Notes: generated from the sequence alone by a model not told the origin. DNA of 64,000 nt from Anniella stebbinsi (GCA_029215795.1 JARDYH010000001.1:352184154-352248153), one strand, 5' to 3'. Shown: positions 19,994 to 33,167, counted from the stretch's first letter. Program-made: numbers and translations.

Positions 19994-22800
19994 CAAAGGG
20001 TTTCAGGATAAGCAACGGAGCAGCCCGTTGTTTTTCCCCATTGTTTAAATCACCAAAATAACATTGGATGTCCATGGGGTGTTGCCCGACATATGACACA
20101 ATAATCAACACAATGGACAGTTGCCTCCCCCCCCCCCCCGGTTGATTATTGTGTCGTCTGAACTCTGCCTATGTTTATGTTTTCATGTCCTCCTCCTTTC
20201 AGTGAGGGCACCCAGAATAGGGCCTACAAAGATGACCTAAGGGTCTAAGCAGGAACATATGGAAAGAACTTTAGTTTAGATATTCTAGTTTCAAGCCATT
20301 TAGGACTTTAAAGAGCAACACCAACACATTGAATTGGGCTCAGAAATGATATGGAGGCCATTTGGTCAATGGTCAGGGGTAATGGGAGTTGTAGTCCAAA
20401 ACATCTGTAATGTTGGGGAAGGTTGAACCAAAATCTTAGCACATTGTAGGATGGGGATAAGTAGGTTTTCCTTCCTTCAGAAATTTGATGTGGAACTGAA
20501 AAGGAATACTGCTATCAGTAAGGCAGTACGGCAGGTGGTGGGTAGCATTTGTAACCAAGCTCTGTAAAATTGGTTTCTGGAAACTTTATAAATGATACCA
20601 AAAGGAGACAGGAGAATGTAACTGAATGTATGTGAATTTTGTTTCAGTCTGCAAATCATCCGAAAGTGCCCCATTTGCTTTCCTGATCACACACGTGAGC
20701 ATGTTCACAAATTCCCAAACTTGTCTTCATGTTCACAAAATGTGCAACTTTCTGAAAATGTGTGCTTTTTAAATCACCCATGCTTTAGTCTAGGGGGGCA
20801 ATTTGTGCAAATTTGGGAATTGTTTGCACAATATTCCCATTCAATAGCTGTTCATTTTGCGCAATTTTCCCATCCACACAAAATGAACAGTGATCACAAA
20901 TGTAAGCACAAATCAAGGAGAGATGAACAACAAACTGATGTCTACAGAATCTTGGTGAGCTCAAACATCGCTTGTTTGCCCATCCGTAAACTGAAGACAC
21001 TTTACTTAAACCCTTGGAAGCTCTTACACTAAAATGTCTGTTGTTCTAGGATCCTTGTCTTTAGTTGGTAGTGTTCCCCTACATCAGGAGTGGGGAACTA
21101 AAATATGGTAGCAGGCCAGATGACCAACCTACCAAGCACTCTCCAAGCCACCTGATGTCAGGGCATGGGGCCATGCCCCCATTACATCATTTGTTCCACA
21201 GCTGATGCACTGGGTGGATAGTACTCCTGGTGTGTCATAGAAACTGGTTTTAGTAGACTTGGGAAGACCCATGCCCAGTATGCCACCCTGCCTGATGCAC
21301 TCAGTGAATCAGAGAAAGCCAAGGAAGATGAAGCCAAACTGGCCAGGTGCCTCTTCATGCAGTGCTCTCCATTCCAATTGAGGTGTTATGTAAAGGGAAG
21401 GGATGTGAGGAGAAGGTGAAGGACAATCAAAGCATAGTTGGAGGGTGGTAACCTTTACTCAGGAGTGGACATTGGGAGGAAGGGGCTTGTGAGGTGGGAC
21501 AGGCTTGAAGAGGGGAATGGACAGGGACTTCACAGGAAACTCAAGCCTCCATGAGCTAAATAGGGATTGTCCATGGGCTGAAATGTGCCCATGAGCCGGA
21601 GGTTCCCCAACCTTGTCCTGCCCTAAACTGTTTCCCCAGTGCAACCTCTGAAAGAGCACTTTGATTCCTAGCATCAGTCACTATCATTGCATCCCCCACC
21701 AACCCCCTTTTAAAGAAGACATTACTTTTCTTATCACTCTGTATCATTGTTGTGCCAAACAGCAAAACCATTGAATGTCAAAGGTGACATTTAAGGGGAT
21801 CTGTAAAAATTTCAAACCAAGTTTCATGTACTTTGCAATGATATATTCCAGATAAAACATGGGAGATGTCATTACTGCCAGCCTTAAGAGCTTATCAATA
21901 TATATATACTCATCCACCAAAAGGAATATAGGCAGAAGTGATTCAATGCTCACAGCTTTGGTTTACTGGCTTTTGCCAAAGCCTTGAGCCAAAGTCCTCA
22001 GGAGAAATGCCCAGAAATGTTTGGCTCCAGAATAAGATTCAGATCCAAAAAAGCCAAGCTTACAGAAGCTTCTTGGAGTCTGTGTGTCCAACACCCATGG
22101 AAAATGAAATTTGTTCTGAATAGAGCCCTTTTAGATCAAACATTCTAAGCAGACTAAACATCTTTGACAACGAGTATAAGATTTCATGGCAAAGCTATTT
22201 TGCTCAGTAATTTGTTCGGTTCTAAATACTCTTTGGTTCTTTTGAGTTCATTTCTCACTCAATTATTTTCTCAGGACACTTCGTTTGAACACAGTAAAGT
22301 ATCCAAGCCTTGGTTCTAGCAGACCATTATGATAACCAGTGGATGTATTATAGTACTTTATTTTCTGTTGTGGAGATTTAATCTAATCCAGGAAGATGAC
22401 TTGAGTGTAATAGAGAATTTTCAATAATGTATGTTAAAAGGATCTTTTTATAATAATTTAGAACCAGAGGATAAAAGGCTGAGTGTGGGTTTCAGCACAC
22501 ACTGTTCAATGAAACATTAACTAACCTAGCAGGAAACTTCCCATAGGTCTCCACTCCCCTAGCCATGTACCTGAGAGACGTTATATTCATGTTCAGTTTC
22601 ACACTTAAATTTTCCAGTTCAGGGTATTATACATTATGCAGAACTACTAAACATCACCCAATTCTTTAACAGGAATATAAAACAACCACCAATCACAAAC
22701 AGGCTTTTTGGGAAGATATCTATTATGCTATTTGGCAAATATTTTCATTTTGTTGTATTTTACGTTGCTGGCCTATTATACAAATTATACTGGGTCAAGA
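19994..22800. other. Mostly unassigned region
   Basis: It holds a short inverted repeat (20095-20155), an L2-like fragment near 20285-20350 (ACATTGAATTGGGCTCAGAA, minus strand), a repeat-like block at about 20690-20890, and otherwise mixed sequence. No gene is supported. Confidence 0.5.
20095..20155. repeat. Perfect 15-bp inverted repeat around a C-run
   Basis: GACACAATAATCAAC at 20095-20109 and GTTGATTATTGTGTC at 20141-20155 are exact inverted copies, separated by 31 bases that include a run of cytosines. This could be a small MITE end or a chance hairpin. Confidence 0.75.
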
Positions 22801-22809
22801 TGTATAGAG

Positions 22810-24043
22810 TAGGGGTGTGCATGCCAAAAAATATCATTTTTTATTGTTATCGTCATTTCAGACCAAAAAAAATATCGTCTTCATTCATATCGTAGGTGAT
22901 TTGTATCATCTTCACGATAATTATAATTAAAAAATGATATTTTGGGCAGAAAGAAAAAATGCCTATAACTTCTGTATTTTAAAAGTTAGAGGCTTGAAAC
23001 TTGGTCACAGTGCTTACGGGGTATGCCTATGTCTGTGTATGAAATTTGAGATTGATCCCTCAATTTTATATGATTTTTTTAAAGATCGTTTCTGTTCTGA
23101 CAGGTCTGAATGAACGCACATGACAAGCTGTTATTCTGATCTGTCAGAATGGAAACGATCTTTTAAAAAATCATATCAAATCGAGAGTTGGAGGGATCGA
23201 TCTCAGATTTGGCACATATATGTAGCACATGTTGCTACTAGGGGTGTGCATCGGATCGGATCCGATCCACGATCCGAATCCGATCCGCCCCAAAATCGGA
23301 AAATTCCAATCTGATCCGATCCGACCAACCCTCCGATCTGATCCAATCCGCTGAGGTCCGATCCGGATCGGAAAAAATCGGCAGATCGGACGCCATTTTG
23401 AATGCTTTTCCCCATAGCCAAGTATTGTGTTACAAAATGGGGAAAAGCATTCAAAATGGCGTCCGATCCACGGATCGGACATCCGATCTGCAGATTGGGA
23501 TCGGACCTAATCGGATCCGCCCAACCCCCGATCTGATCCGACCCCCCAGGTCCGATTCCGATCCGCTATCCGATCCGATCCGGGGGGTCAGTGCACATCC
23601 CTAGTTGCTACACATATGTGCCAAATTTGAGATCGATCCCTCCAACCCTCGATTTTATATGAATTTTTTAAAGATCATTTCCGTTCTGACAGATCAGAAT
23701 GACAGTTCGCCCCGTGCGTTCATTCAGACCTGTCAGAATGTAAACGATCTTTAAAAAATTCATATAAAATCGAGATTTGGAGGGATCGATCTCAAATTTC
23801 ATACACATACTTAGGCATACCCCATAAGCACTGTGACCAAGTTTCAAGCCTCTAACTTTTAAAATACAGAAGTTATAGGCATTTTTATATGGCAGTCCGA
23901 TAAAACGATAAAATCGCCCAAAAATTATTGTCTCCGATTATTATTGTAGATTTTTCTATCGTATCGTCATTGTAACTTTTAGGCATGATAGAGAGCATAT
24001 TGTATCATTATCTTGAATTCTAATGATACGATACACATCCCTA
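22810..24043. mobile_element. Large palindromic hAT-like element (AT-rich), with an element inside
   Basis: It starts TAGGGGTGTGCATG and ends CACATCCCTA. A perfect 8-bp duplication, GTATAGAG, lies at 22802-22809 and 24044-24051. Without the nested 365-bp element and its extra 8 bp it is about 861 bp. The halves are inverted copies, sharing ATGCCTATAACTTCTGTATT and its complement. Each half is itself an imperfect palindrome around GTTCTGACAGGTCTGAATG. Its interior is unlike the GC-rich elements, although the termini match. Confidence 0.9.
23239..23603. mobile_element. 365-bp GGATCGG-rich hAT-like MITE nested in another
   Basis: It starts TAGGGGTGTGCATCGG and ends GTGCACATCCCTA. A perfect 8-bp duplication, GTTGCTAC, lies at 23231-23238 and 23604-23611. 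It is palindromic around CCATTTTGAATGCTTTTCCC and its complement, and its arms are rich in GATCCGATCC. It inserted close to the centre of the element at 22810-24043. Confidence 0.93.
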
Positions 24044-24051
24044 GTATAGAG

Positions 24052-26085
24052 TGTGTATTATTGAATTCACCACATTTAACCTCTACCACACACATGCACA
24101 CACTGGTTATTAGAAGGGATCTTGTTCCAACTCCCTTCTCTATCTGAGGTTAGGTTGGCAAACATGAGGGAGAATCCTTTTTCAGTGGTGACACCCTCAT
24201 TCTAGAATTTCCTTCCCAGTAATGTTTTTTAATCTCTCTTTTATGTTTTAGCTCATGAAGTTTCAGAATTAACCCAATGCATTTCTTTATATGAGGTGAA
24301 GAACAAAATGATGCCCACTCCCATTTCATCATTCAAAAGCTGATTGGACTGATATGGCTGGCTCTGTGATGTTATTTTTGTATGTTATATATGTGCATTT
24401 TTAATACCTTTTGAGTAACTTGGGACACAGTTTGGAAAGGTAGAATATCATTTTTTAAAAATAAATTAATCCAAAATTCACAATTGGGCAATTATCCTGC
24501 TGTGAATTTTGGTGTGCGTATTTTTCCCTCATCGATCAACAAAGCTATCTTTATATTTAAATCAATTAGTAAAAACAAAATCAATCTTAAGGAAATTATG
24601 TTTAAAATTTAGGAAGTTCAGGGGGTTGTGAGTGGCTTGTAATCTAAATGTGTAGTTGTGTGTTGCTGTTGATTTTAGCTGGGTTTTTTTCATGTTGTTT
24701 GATCACATATTGTGGTCCTAATTTTTACAGTATTGATGATGGATTTTATTGTAATTTTATTTGTTTGGCTACATTGTAACCACCTTGAAAAATCCTAAAC
24801 TAACTAAATATGGAAACATATAAGTTAGAACATACATATTGAACATGAACATGCTAATTAAGTACAGAGAGGTGCAGCCCTTCATTCATCATCAAAAGGA
24901 GTATTTTCAAATAAATATAAACCCTGTTTCTTTTCCTTTCCACATGTGGCCAAGCTTTTCCCCCACCTCCTCCCATATTCATGTACATGACTTTCTTGTT
25001 CCTCTCTTTTGTCTCTTCATCTGTCTAAAATATTAAAGTGAGAATAGGTAATGAGTCACTTTTTATCTCTCCAAAGGGGAGCAAAGGAAGATGACACACT
25101 CCTTCACTGATCTTACCAAGAAATGCAGAGGATATGTGAAGGGCTTGGATTTCACTCAATCTTTGGTTTATCAAAACCACATGGTGCAACTTGTTTTCTC
25201 TATCTTACAGAGCAAAGTACATACACACACAGGTCACACAACAACCTAATTACAGTACTTTACAAGTTCAGTTGATCATTTTTTTAATGCTCAGTGGCTG
25301 CATTTAAGAGTCATGATAACTATGGACATCTTTAGATTAAGAGGAAATCATGTTTCCTTACCAGGGCTTTGTTTCCTGCTTCTCTTACACAATCGTAATG
25401 GGGCTGCCTTGCACAGCCAGAAAGGGGTGACCACATGGTCTATAATGGAAAACATCCCCTCTTGCTGCTCATAACCCTGAATGGGACAGTGCCCTCTAGT
25501 GGTGATTTATAGTGCAACTCCCCCTATACATGGTAGGAAATCCTGAGATATTTCAGCAGAATCTGGATGTCACAAGGTTTTTGAAAAAAAATGGAATTAC
25601 CAGGGGAAGGTGCAGGAGACACGCAAGAGGATGCCATCATTGTCAAAAGGATCCACAAAGTTCCGTAAGTGGCCTGACATGAGCATGCCTTATTTTGCTC
25701 ATGTGAAGAAGCCCTATGACTAATCATCCAGAGAATGAGCTTAGCCTCCCTCCCTCCTGGGCTCAAGCGTTCCCCTTCCCGTCTCCTCCTCTGGCATGCT
25801 TCCGAGGAGATCAGAAGCCTTTGCTTTTGTTTCAGATTAACTACACTTTGGTGTGTAATCTGAACCCTAAAGTGCCATTAATCTTAACTATGGTTTGTTG
25901 AAACAAGCCAGTTTCAGAACCTGTGGAACAATAGTCAAGATTGATCACAATTTCTTGGTTCAGACTACATGGCAAGCTGTGGTTAATCAAAACTGGAAGT
26001 GAAAGTTTACATACTCTTTCATGCAATCATGCCATAGTTGAAAGGCAGATCAGGGAATAGGCACTCAGCTTGTGCTGGATAGGAT
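24052..26085. other. Unassigned non-coding region
   Basis: It contains LINE/SINE-tail-like pieces near 24400-24475 and 24765-24810 (CACCTTGAAAAATCC) that I cannot assign firmly, and otherwise single-copy-looking AT-rich DNA. No gene is seen. Confidence 0.5.
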
Positions 26086-26928
26086 TACATCCCCCTGAAG
26101 ACAGAGGTTTGCAGCTTGAGTGTACTCCTGGATTCAGCCCTGCGCCTGGATGCCCAGGTTTCGGTAGTGGCCAAGAGTGCATTTGCACAGTTAAAGCTTG
26201 TGTGCCAGTTGTGCCCATTCCTTGAGATGTCGGACCTGGCTACGGTGACACATGCTTTAGTTACATCCCATTTGGATTACAATAACATGCTCTACGTGGG
26301 GCTGCCTTTGAAGAGTGTTCAGAAACTTCAGCTGGTTCAAAGAGCTGTGGTCAGATTGTCGACTGGGGCTGGTTATAGGGAGCATACAACTTCCCTATTA
26401 AAACAGCTCCACTGGCTTCCAGTTTGTTTCTGGGCACAATTCAAAGTGCTGGTTAATATCATCTATAAAGCCCTTTACGGATCAGGTCCTGGTTATCTGA
26501 AAGACCGTATTCTCCCATATGAGCCTGCCCGTACTCTGAGATCTTCTGGGGAGGCCCGTCTCTCAATCCCACCAACATCCCAGGCACGCCTGGTGGGTAA
26601 GTGAGAGAGGGCCTTCTCAGTGGCTTCTCCAAGGCTCTGGAACTCCCTTCCTAAGGAAGCCAGACTGGCTCCCTCTGTGTTGCACTTCCGGAGGCAGGCA
26701 AAACCTTTTTTTTATTCCAGCAGGCTTTTTGAAATATTCTGGACCTACGTTAATGTTTGGTTTTGTTTTTAAATTTTTGTTACTGCTTTCAAATTTTTAA
26801 ACTGTTTTTAATTTTACTGTAGATTTAATTCTATTTTAACTTTTGTAAACTTATATTTATATGTTTTAATTCTACATGGTTTAACTTTGTGAACTGCTTT
26901 GAGTCCCAGCCCTGGGGAAAAAGACAGG

Positions 26929-26966
<38 letters not shown>
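26086..26966 (+). pseudogene. L2-clade LINE 3' half, plus strand
   Basis: A frame at 26116-26604 encodes the C-terminal region of an L2-type polymerase: HLDYNNMLYVGLPLKSVQKL, HWLPVCFWAQFKVLV and YKALYGSGPGYLKDRILPYE. Reading continues after a stop near 26602 with AFSVASPRLWNSLPKEARLA. The reverse transcriptase motifs A, B and YADD are absent because the copy is 5'-truncated. It ends in a (TAA)n tract at 26929-26966. Confidence 0.85.
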
Positions 26967-26969
<3 letters not shown>

Positions 26970-29490
26970 AGGGGGATGTATGAAACCCAGGAAGAAGCTA
27001 GACTTGTTCCCATCACAATCAAGGATGGTTGCAGTTTCAAGCCGTAAGAGAGGACAGCATGCCTACTCACTCATTTCCCTCTTTTGCTGCATGCTATAAG
27101 ATAGACTCATATCAGATGGGAAGCTCTATTAGGCCTGCCTCTGCTGTGTGTAGTTTGAGCCTCTTTTTTGGCTGCCCCTGAGTTGGCAACCTGATTTTCA
27201 GAGTAAATTCAATATGTGGCTGAAACCTACAGCCACTCTCACAAAATATTAAGTTTGTAATTTATGTAACTATTTTATTATTTTTAATTTTAATGGTTCA
27301 TGTAAGTTACCTTGAGTATAATGGTAGATTGCCAGAGGTGTAAATCAGTTAAATAAATAAAGTCAGTTTACTCTGAGCTTCTAATAAGGGAAGGGGAAAC
27401 ATGCAAATTCAAGCTTATTGACGTTCTCTGAATTCCCATGAAATGTGTGCTCTACCACAGAGCCACAGTCCCTTAATATTAGTATCTTACTCCCAGTGAG
27501 AGGTACTTCTGGAATTTTCTAATTTATGTGCCAAAATAATTGGGCCAGCTTGAGTAATATGCACCATGGCATGTGGGTCAAGAGAATGACAACATTTGAG
27601 GACAGATCCAGATTCATGCTGGATTAACTGTGTTGATGGTAATGAACTTCCCTGACCCATCCTTGCCATAGAACCCCTCACTCTCACCCCCACACAAATG
27701 CTAGACAGAGAATTAGGAGACCCTGCTAAATGGAGTGAGCTGTGATGTGTCTGTGAGGGGAGGGTGATCCCCAAAAAACAACAGGCAAAGGTACCCTCCA
27801 TCAGTGGATCCCTTCCTCTCATGGAAGGCAGATCCTGGATCCAGCCCTTCCTGTTCTGCCTCAGGTAGCAAAATGTGTTGGACCAGCCAAGCTAACAAAT
27901 ATATTGGGGCATAAGCTCGCATTGGTCGGAGTCCCATTCTTCAGATGCATGAAGAGCCATCAGAATTAGGTAGGGTAACACATGGGTACAGAGAAAAAGA
28001 AACGGAGGTCAAAAGGCCAAGCAATGCAAATGAACACACGATTCAATCAGAGTGGGAGTGACTCACTCTGCATGATGTGCTCATTTCAGACTGTGGAACT
28101 CAGGCTCAACAGAGACTAGGAGTGGCAATTTCACGAGAGAAAGTAATTGTACTACTTTAGGTGTTGATGCTATCTATCTTGCTATACTAATTTATCACCA
28201 GGAGGCGCTAGTTGGGAGTGTGTCACACCCACTCTGATTGGATCTTGTACTCATTTGTGCTCTGCATAATAATATAACACACCTGCTGCTGTCTCTTGAA
28301 CTGGGCCTTTTGTCCATTTTCTCTCCCTTCTCCTCTCTTTTACGAACACCCACACCCACGCACCCTGGAAAACACTACATGTGCATCAGACAAAGTGGGC
28401 TCCAGCCCATTTGTTAGCCTTTAAGGTGATACAGGATTTCATTATTTGGGCTAAATCAGACTAAGGCTCAAGCCACATGTGAGAGACTCAGGCCTGTTTG
28501 TTTAAACCAAGGTTTGCCCCAAACACATGAAATGGGGAATGGAAACCTACATTTTAGAGCAAAAGGATTACATTGGCGAGAGGACCTCATCTTTCCCTCC
28601 ACTTACATCTTAACTTCCTGTAACCTTCACTATCCACTTTTCTTCCATTCAGTAAATTTCTCGTATTGTACTGTAGATCTCATCATCAAAAGGGACAAAA
28701 GAGGGGAGGGGGAAATGTAGTGAGTTTCCAAGAAGAATTGGGTGTGTACACAGATGACTATGGTATCTAGAGCAACTAGAACAATTGCTGTGATTTTGGC
28801 AGGAGCTGGTATAAATAACGCTCTTTGCTTCAAAGGTGGTTATGTAATTCAATATTAGAATTCTGTAGAAAATCTTGTTGTGAGCTCATTATGCATGATC
28901 ACCCTAGTAAAGTATCCGCTAATGATAATCTACTGAGATAGACCAATTATGGACCCAAATCAATAAATACTTGTATCTTTATGTTTTGAACAATACCACT
29001 AGACAAAACACTCAAACTCCATGGGAAATGATCCTCAAGCTTACAAACCTGGACTTTTGTTTTGAACTGCACAGTCACTTCTATAATCCTCACCCATACA
29101 TGGGATCTTGGGATGTTTGCAAAGCTCTATTGTATGATAGATTCTTCCACCTTGGTATTAGAGGATCTAGCAGTTGCTTTTTCTCCCACATTTAAAAACA
29201 AAACAAAACAAAAAAGCTCAAGTTCTTTCTAGCCCTGATACAAAAAATGTTGCGAATTTTGGTAAATTCTTACCAGAAACAAAGTGAAATGTAACTTTCA
29301 CCTGCTGGGTGCTCCGATTTTGGTGAGGCTCTGAATCTGCTCTGTGTTTCAGCCAGCCAGAATGCTAAAGGAGCTATTGAATATGCTGGACCTATTTTTA
29401 GAGTTCTGGCTGTTTCTGACTGAACCCAGAACAGATTTGCAGCCCACCGAGATTGGAGCCACCAGCCTCCACTAGTCTCACCCATCTGAA
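26967..29490. other. Unassigned non-coding region
   Basis: A LINE-tail-like piece lies at about 27285-27362 (TTACCTTGAGTATAATGG, then TTAAATAAATAAAG). The rest is mixed. Around 29225-29400 there is TTTTGGTAAATTCTT, which recurs at about 31115. No gene is seen. Confidence 0.5.
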
Positions 29491-29629
29491 CCAGCCAAAT
29501 GCAATAGCCTCTAATATCCTATGGAGGGACTCTGTTGTTGAGAGGAAATTCTGACGTCCATACGCTGCTGGGTAGCTTCCTTCCTTCCCCCTCCTCTTAC
29601 AATATGAAGCTGCTGTTGCACTCATCTTC

Positions 29630-29741
29630 TGTTTGTGTGGGTTTCCCATAGGCAGCTGGCTGGCCACTGTATGAACAGAATGCTGGACTAGATGGACCCT
29701 TAGTCTGATCCAGCATGGCTATTCTTGTGTTCTTAATATGA
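29630..29741 (+). mobile_element. LINE 3' end (CR1-like), plus strand
   Basis: The segment includes GGCTGGCCACTGTATGAACA, ATGCTGGACTAGATGGACCC and GTCTGATCCAGCATGGC, ending CTTGTGTTCTTA. This is a common 3' end of a squamate LINE. The assignment to the CR1 group is from memory of the motif, and the 5' limit is uncertain. Confidence 0.6.
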
Positions 29742-31584
29742 AGCCAGCAACCTACATCTCACAATAGTTAGTTTGACATCGGAGCTCCTCCGCATCACTG
29801 CGCCTTGTCACTTTTTGCATCCATAGTGGAAGGAGCTAACATGGCTATGGCTGCAGGAGCTTTTTGTACAGAAAGAACCTGTAGAAGGGAAGTCCCTGTC
29901 ATTGGATTTAGCAGAAAAGACACCATAAGCTGGAAAATCCTCCCACTATGGAATTTTTGATGTGCAAATAGAAATTGCATCCATAATTGCTTGTGCCAGA
30001 GGAACAGACAAAAGCAGATGCTTGGTGTTGTCTCATTAGATCTGCCCTTTTTACACAGCAGCCAGAGAAACACAGAGAAAGTCTTGGCAGAAGGCAGTGA
30101 ATGCTTGGCATTGCAGCAAAAGGATTCTCCTGGCTTACGTTGTGGCCAACCTCAGGCACAGAGAGGAGACAGGGAGGAGGTGGAGGCCTACAGGAAAGAG
30201 AATCTGACCATATCTCTATGGCTGGATTTTCAGGTTGCTGATTAGCACTCTCATTATGTCAGAGAAACAAGTCAGGAAAAATTTCCAGGGTGAGTCACAG
30301 AAACTTTCGTGACTCATTGCGAAACACTGAAGGTAAATGGTATACCAACGAATCACCGTGAACTAGGGCTGTGCACCGCCTCGGGCTGAATCTGGAGCAG
30401 CATCGGGTCGTCCTAAGGTGCCCAAGGCTGAAGCAGATCAGCCCCGAAGCCTGGGGGCACCTTGGACTAATTCGAGGCAGTCCAGGGCCTTTCCCCCATA
30501 CCTACCCTTTCACCCAGGAAAGCAGGCACAAGGCTGGCCATGAGTCCAGGTGAGTCCAATGGACTCATCAGACTCACTTCCCTCTCCCTCACTAGACTCC
30601 CACTGCTGCTGCCCACCCACCGCAACCACCTCTTAATAGCAGCCTTAAAGGGGAAATACTCCTTTACAGCTGCTGTAGTTTTCAGCCATAGATATACTAA
30701 AAGTAAAGAGCCCCCACAATTACTTTAAATTGCAACCTGGCTCTCAGGAGGAGAGTGCATTTGCAGGTAAGTCCCAGTGGTGGCAGATCTGGGTTGGGGG
30801 GGGGCATAGGTTGTGGGAGGAGGGGGGAGTCAGGGGTCCAATCTTGTCTCAGTTCCAGTGCCAAGGCAAGGTAGGTACCTCCCAAAGCACCCCAAGTCAA
30901 ATTGGGGCCATTTAGGATGCTCTAAAACAGCATCCAAGGTAAGTTGGGCTGTGCACAGCGCTATTGGGTACTACTGGTGCTACTATTTAATAAGAGGGAA
31001 CAATACAGTTATTCCAACTCATGTGCAGGGATGGGCAGATCTATCAGATTTGCTTTCTCCCTCATTCAAATTTGTTCAGTCTTGAATTCTTTCTCTCCGA
31101 AATATGAAGTTATTGGTGAATTTTGGTAAGCTCTTCACAAAAATGCACTGAATTGAAATTCTCATCCATCTGCTCCAGCCAAATTGAAGATGTACAGCTA
31201 TTCCCAGCATGGAAAAGACCATGATGCATCTGCCTTTCATGTCACTGTTAAAGATGAGTTGCTTGTCAGAAAAAAAGAGGAGGCAACCTAATTCCCCCGT
31301 TAAATAGATGAATACTTAGGATTCCAACACAGACTTTCAAGAGCAAAGCATTCAAAAGCCTCGGCCTCAATGGACAAATCTGTCACATCCCATTTTTCCT
31401 ACATTTTTTTAAAAAAAATCAAGTTCTTGCAAATGTTGGTAAATATGATTCCACCCCTACTGCCATTGAAAAACAGAAGCTCCCATGTCTCCATTTCCTC
31501 TCTGAAATCCCTAGGAACATGAATATAACCTGCCTACCTAGGGGAACCCCTTCATACATCTGAAAAAGAGGCCTCTCACTAGTG
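29742..31584. other. Unassigned non-coding region
   Basis: At 30365 the sequence TAGGGCTGTGCACCG resembles a hAT-like terminus, and TTGGGCTGTGCAC recurs at about 30945, but I found no closing inverted end. G-rich sequence lies at 30795-30835. No gene is seen. Confidence 0.5.
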
Positions 31585-31925
31585 TGGCCCTGTGTCCTAC
31601 TTAGGGATGTTGGGGGCGCCTGACTGGGTCTGGGAGTCCAACGGACTACCATGTCTCCCCCACAATAATGTGCAACAATGGAGGTTCTAGAAATTACATA
31701 TTTTCCCCATAAAGACTCCATTTGTGAAAGAGGAAAGCTACGAACGTGCGCAACAATGGAGACTGCAGATGGGATTGCGAAAAAGAAGCAAGTGGGGCAG
31801 GTGGCGGCAAGGCAAGCATCCAATGAATTGGACATGGATGAGTCCGTCCATCCCTAGTCCTACTTTGCAGGAGACAGTCCTCTACTTGAATTCATCTTCT
31901 AAATCTCATTTAAAGACCCCTCCAA
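31585..31925. repeat. Dispersed repeat (GTCCTACTTT..CAGTCCTCTA) split by a MITE
   Basis: GTGTGGCCCTGTGTCCTACT before 31602 and TTTGCAGGAGACAGTCCTCT after 31864 join into the same motif order seen at 34308-34395 and 45440-45523. The class is unknown to me. Confidence 0.65.
31602..31856. mobile_element. 255-bp hAT-like MITE, separate family
   Basis: It starts TAGGGATGTTGGGGG and ends CCGTCCATCCCTA. A perfect 8-bp duplication, GTCCTACT, lies at 31594-31601 and 31857-31864. The terminal inverted repeat is short (TAGGGATG). The interior differs from both the 320-bp and the GC-rich families. Confidence 0.85.
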
Positions 31926-33102
31926 ATAGTGTGTGTGTGGGGGGGGGAGATGGGAGAGCAGCAGGGGCCTTCAATTTCCCCTTTCAGAGTTAGCAACTCA
32001 TCAGAATAAGCAGGCACGCAGACTTCCCTGTCACTGCCTTCCCCAAGATGATGGGATGCATTGCATATCTGTTTAAACTGTAGTAATCATTTCTAAATTT
32101 GTATCTATACATATAAATTATCATATGCACACGTTAGGCAAATTTGTGTTCTTTTGCTTTTGTTTTTGTTTTGCCGTCCGTTTTGGTGACAAGTAAGATG
32201 CCACCCTAAGTCTGATCCACGCAAGCTCCAATTGTTGTGAACCGCCCAAAGAGCTTTGGCTATTGGGCGGTATAGAAATGTAATTGATAAACAAAGCAAT
32301 AAAATGCCACAATATGTTTGCAACTTGTAAAGTTGGCAAACAAGTCTTGGTCGTCGAAGATAAAAAACACTTTGAGGTGGTGTTTGCCACAGAGTGGTGA
32401 TGTGGTGGACATAGTGTTTGCCATAGAGTGGGCAGACCCTTCCATGCGCATGGATGCATGAACCAGCTCTTGGAAGCAAACACCTACAATAAACTCAAGG
32501 CAGCCTAGCTCAAGGGTGGGGAGGAAGTGAATCTCCAGGTCTTTTCATCTCCAGTATTCCTGACCAGTGGCCATTCTGAGATGGACTTCTGGGAGTTGAA
32601 GTTCTAAACATCTGTCTATCTACCTTCTGCCTACCCATGGTCTACCCACTGATTTCAGAGGCCATTACGTGTGTAAATATCCACCAGATTTTTCGCTGTA
32701 ATGAACAGCAACAGTCTCGACGCCACGAGTTCTTTTACTGGTGCAAAAAAGAACAGAAAAGAAAAGAAAGAGTAACAAACACGACAGGCCCCCTCACCGC
32801 ATCTCTCCCCCACCCTGGAAAAAAAAAAGGGCTACATGTTAAGACAACGTATAGGCAGAGAATTTGTGTTCGGGGTGCTGTAACACAACCCGTCTCGGCT
32901 GCTCTTCCCTTTTCCTGGCATCAGAGTGGATGTAATTCTCCTCATGCATTATTGATAGGCCCAAAAGCCTGCCAAGCGAGCCTGCTTTTTTTGTGACAGA
33001 CAAAGCAGGGTACACGGATGGCACCTCTCACCGCTCGGGGCTCTGCTTTCATTAAGAACGTTTTCTGCCTGGTCTCTGAGGGCACCCTCTGTCAGCGACT
33101 GC
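31926..33102. other. Unassigned stretch with an L2 tail
   Basis: An L2-type 3' tail on the plus strand lies at 32222-32305 (GTGAACCGCCCAAAGAGC, then TTGGGCGGTATAGAAATG). The rest, including 32620-33060, is single-copy-looking with no supported exon. Confidence 0.5.
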
Positions 33103-33129
33103 CACACACACACACACACACACACACAC

Positions 33130-33163
<34 letters not shown>
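33103..33163. repeat. Compound microsatellite (CA)n(TA)n
   Basis: About 14 CA units are followed by about 15 TA units. Confidence 0.95.

Positions 33164-33167
<4 letters not shown>

Noticed and set aside
30365..30960. Complete hAT-like element starting TAGGGCTGTGCAC
   Set aside because: The second GGGCTGTGCAC near 30947 is in direct and not inverted orientation, and I found no 8-bp duplication.
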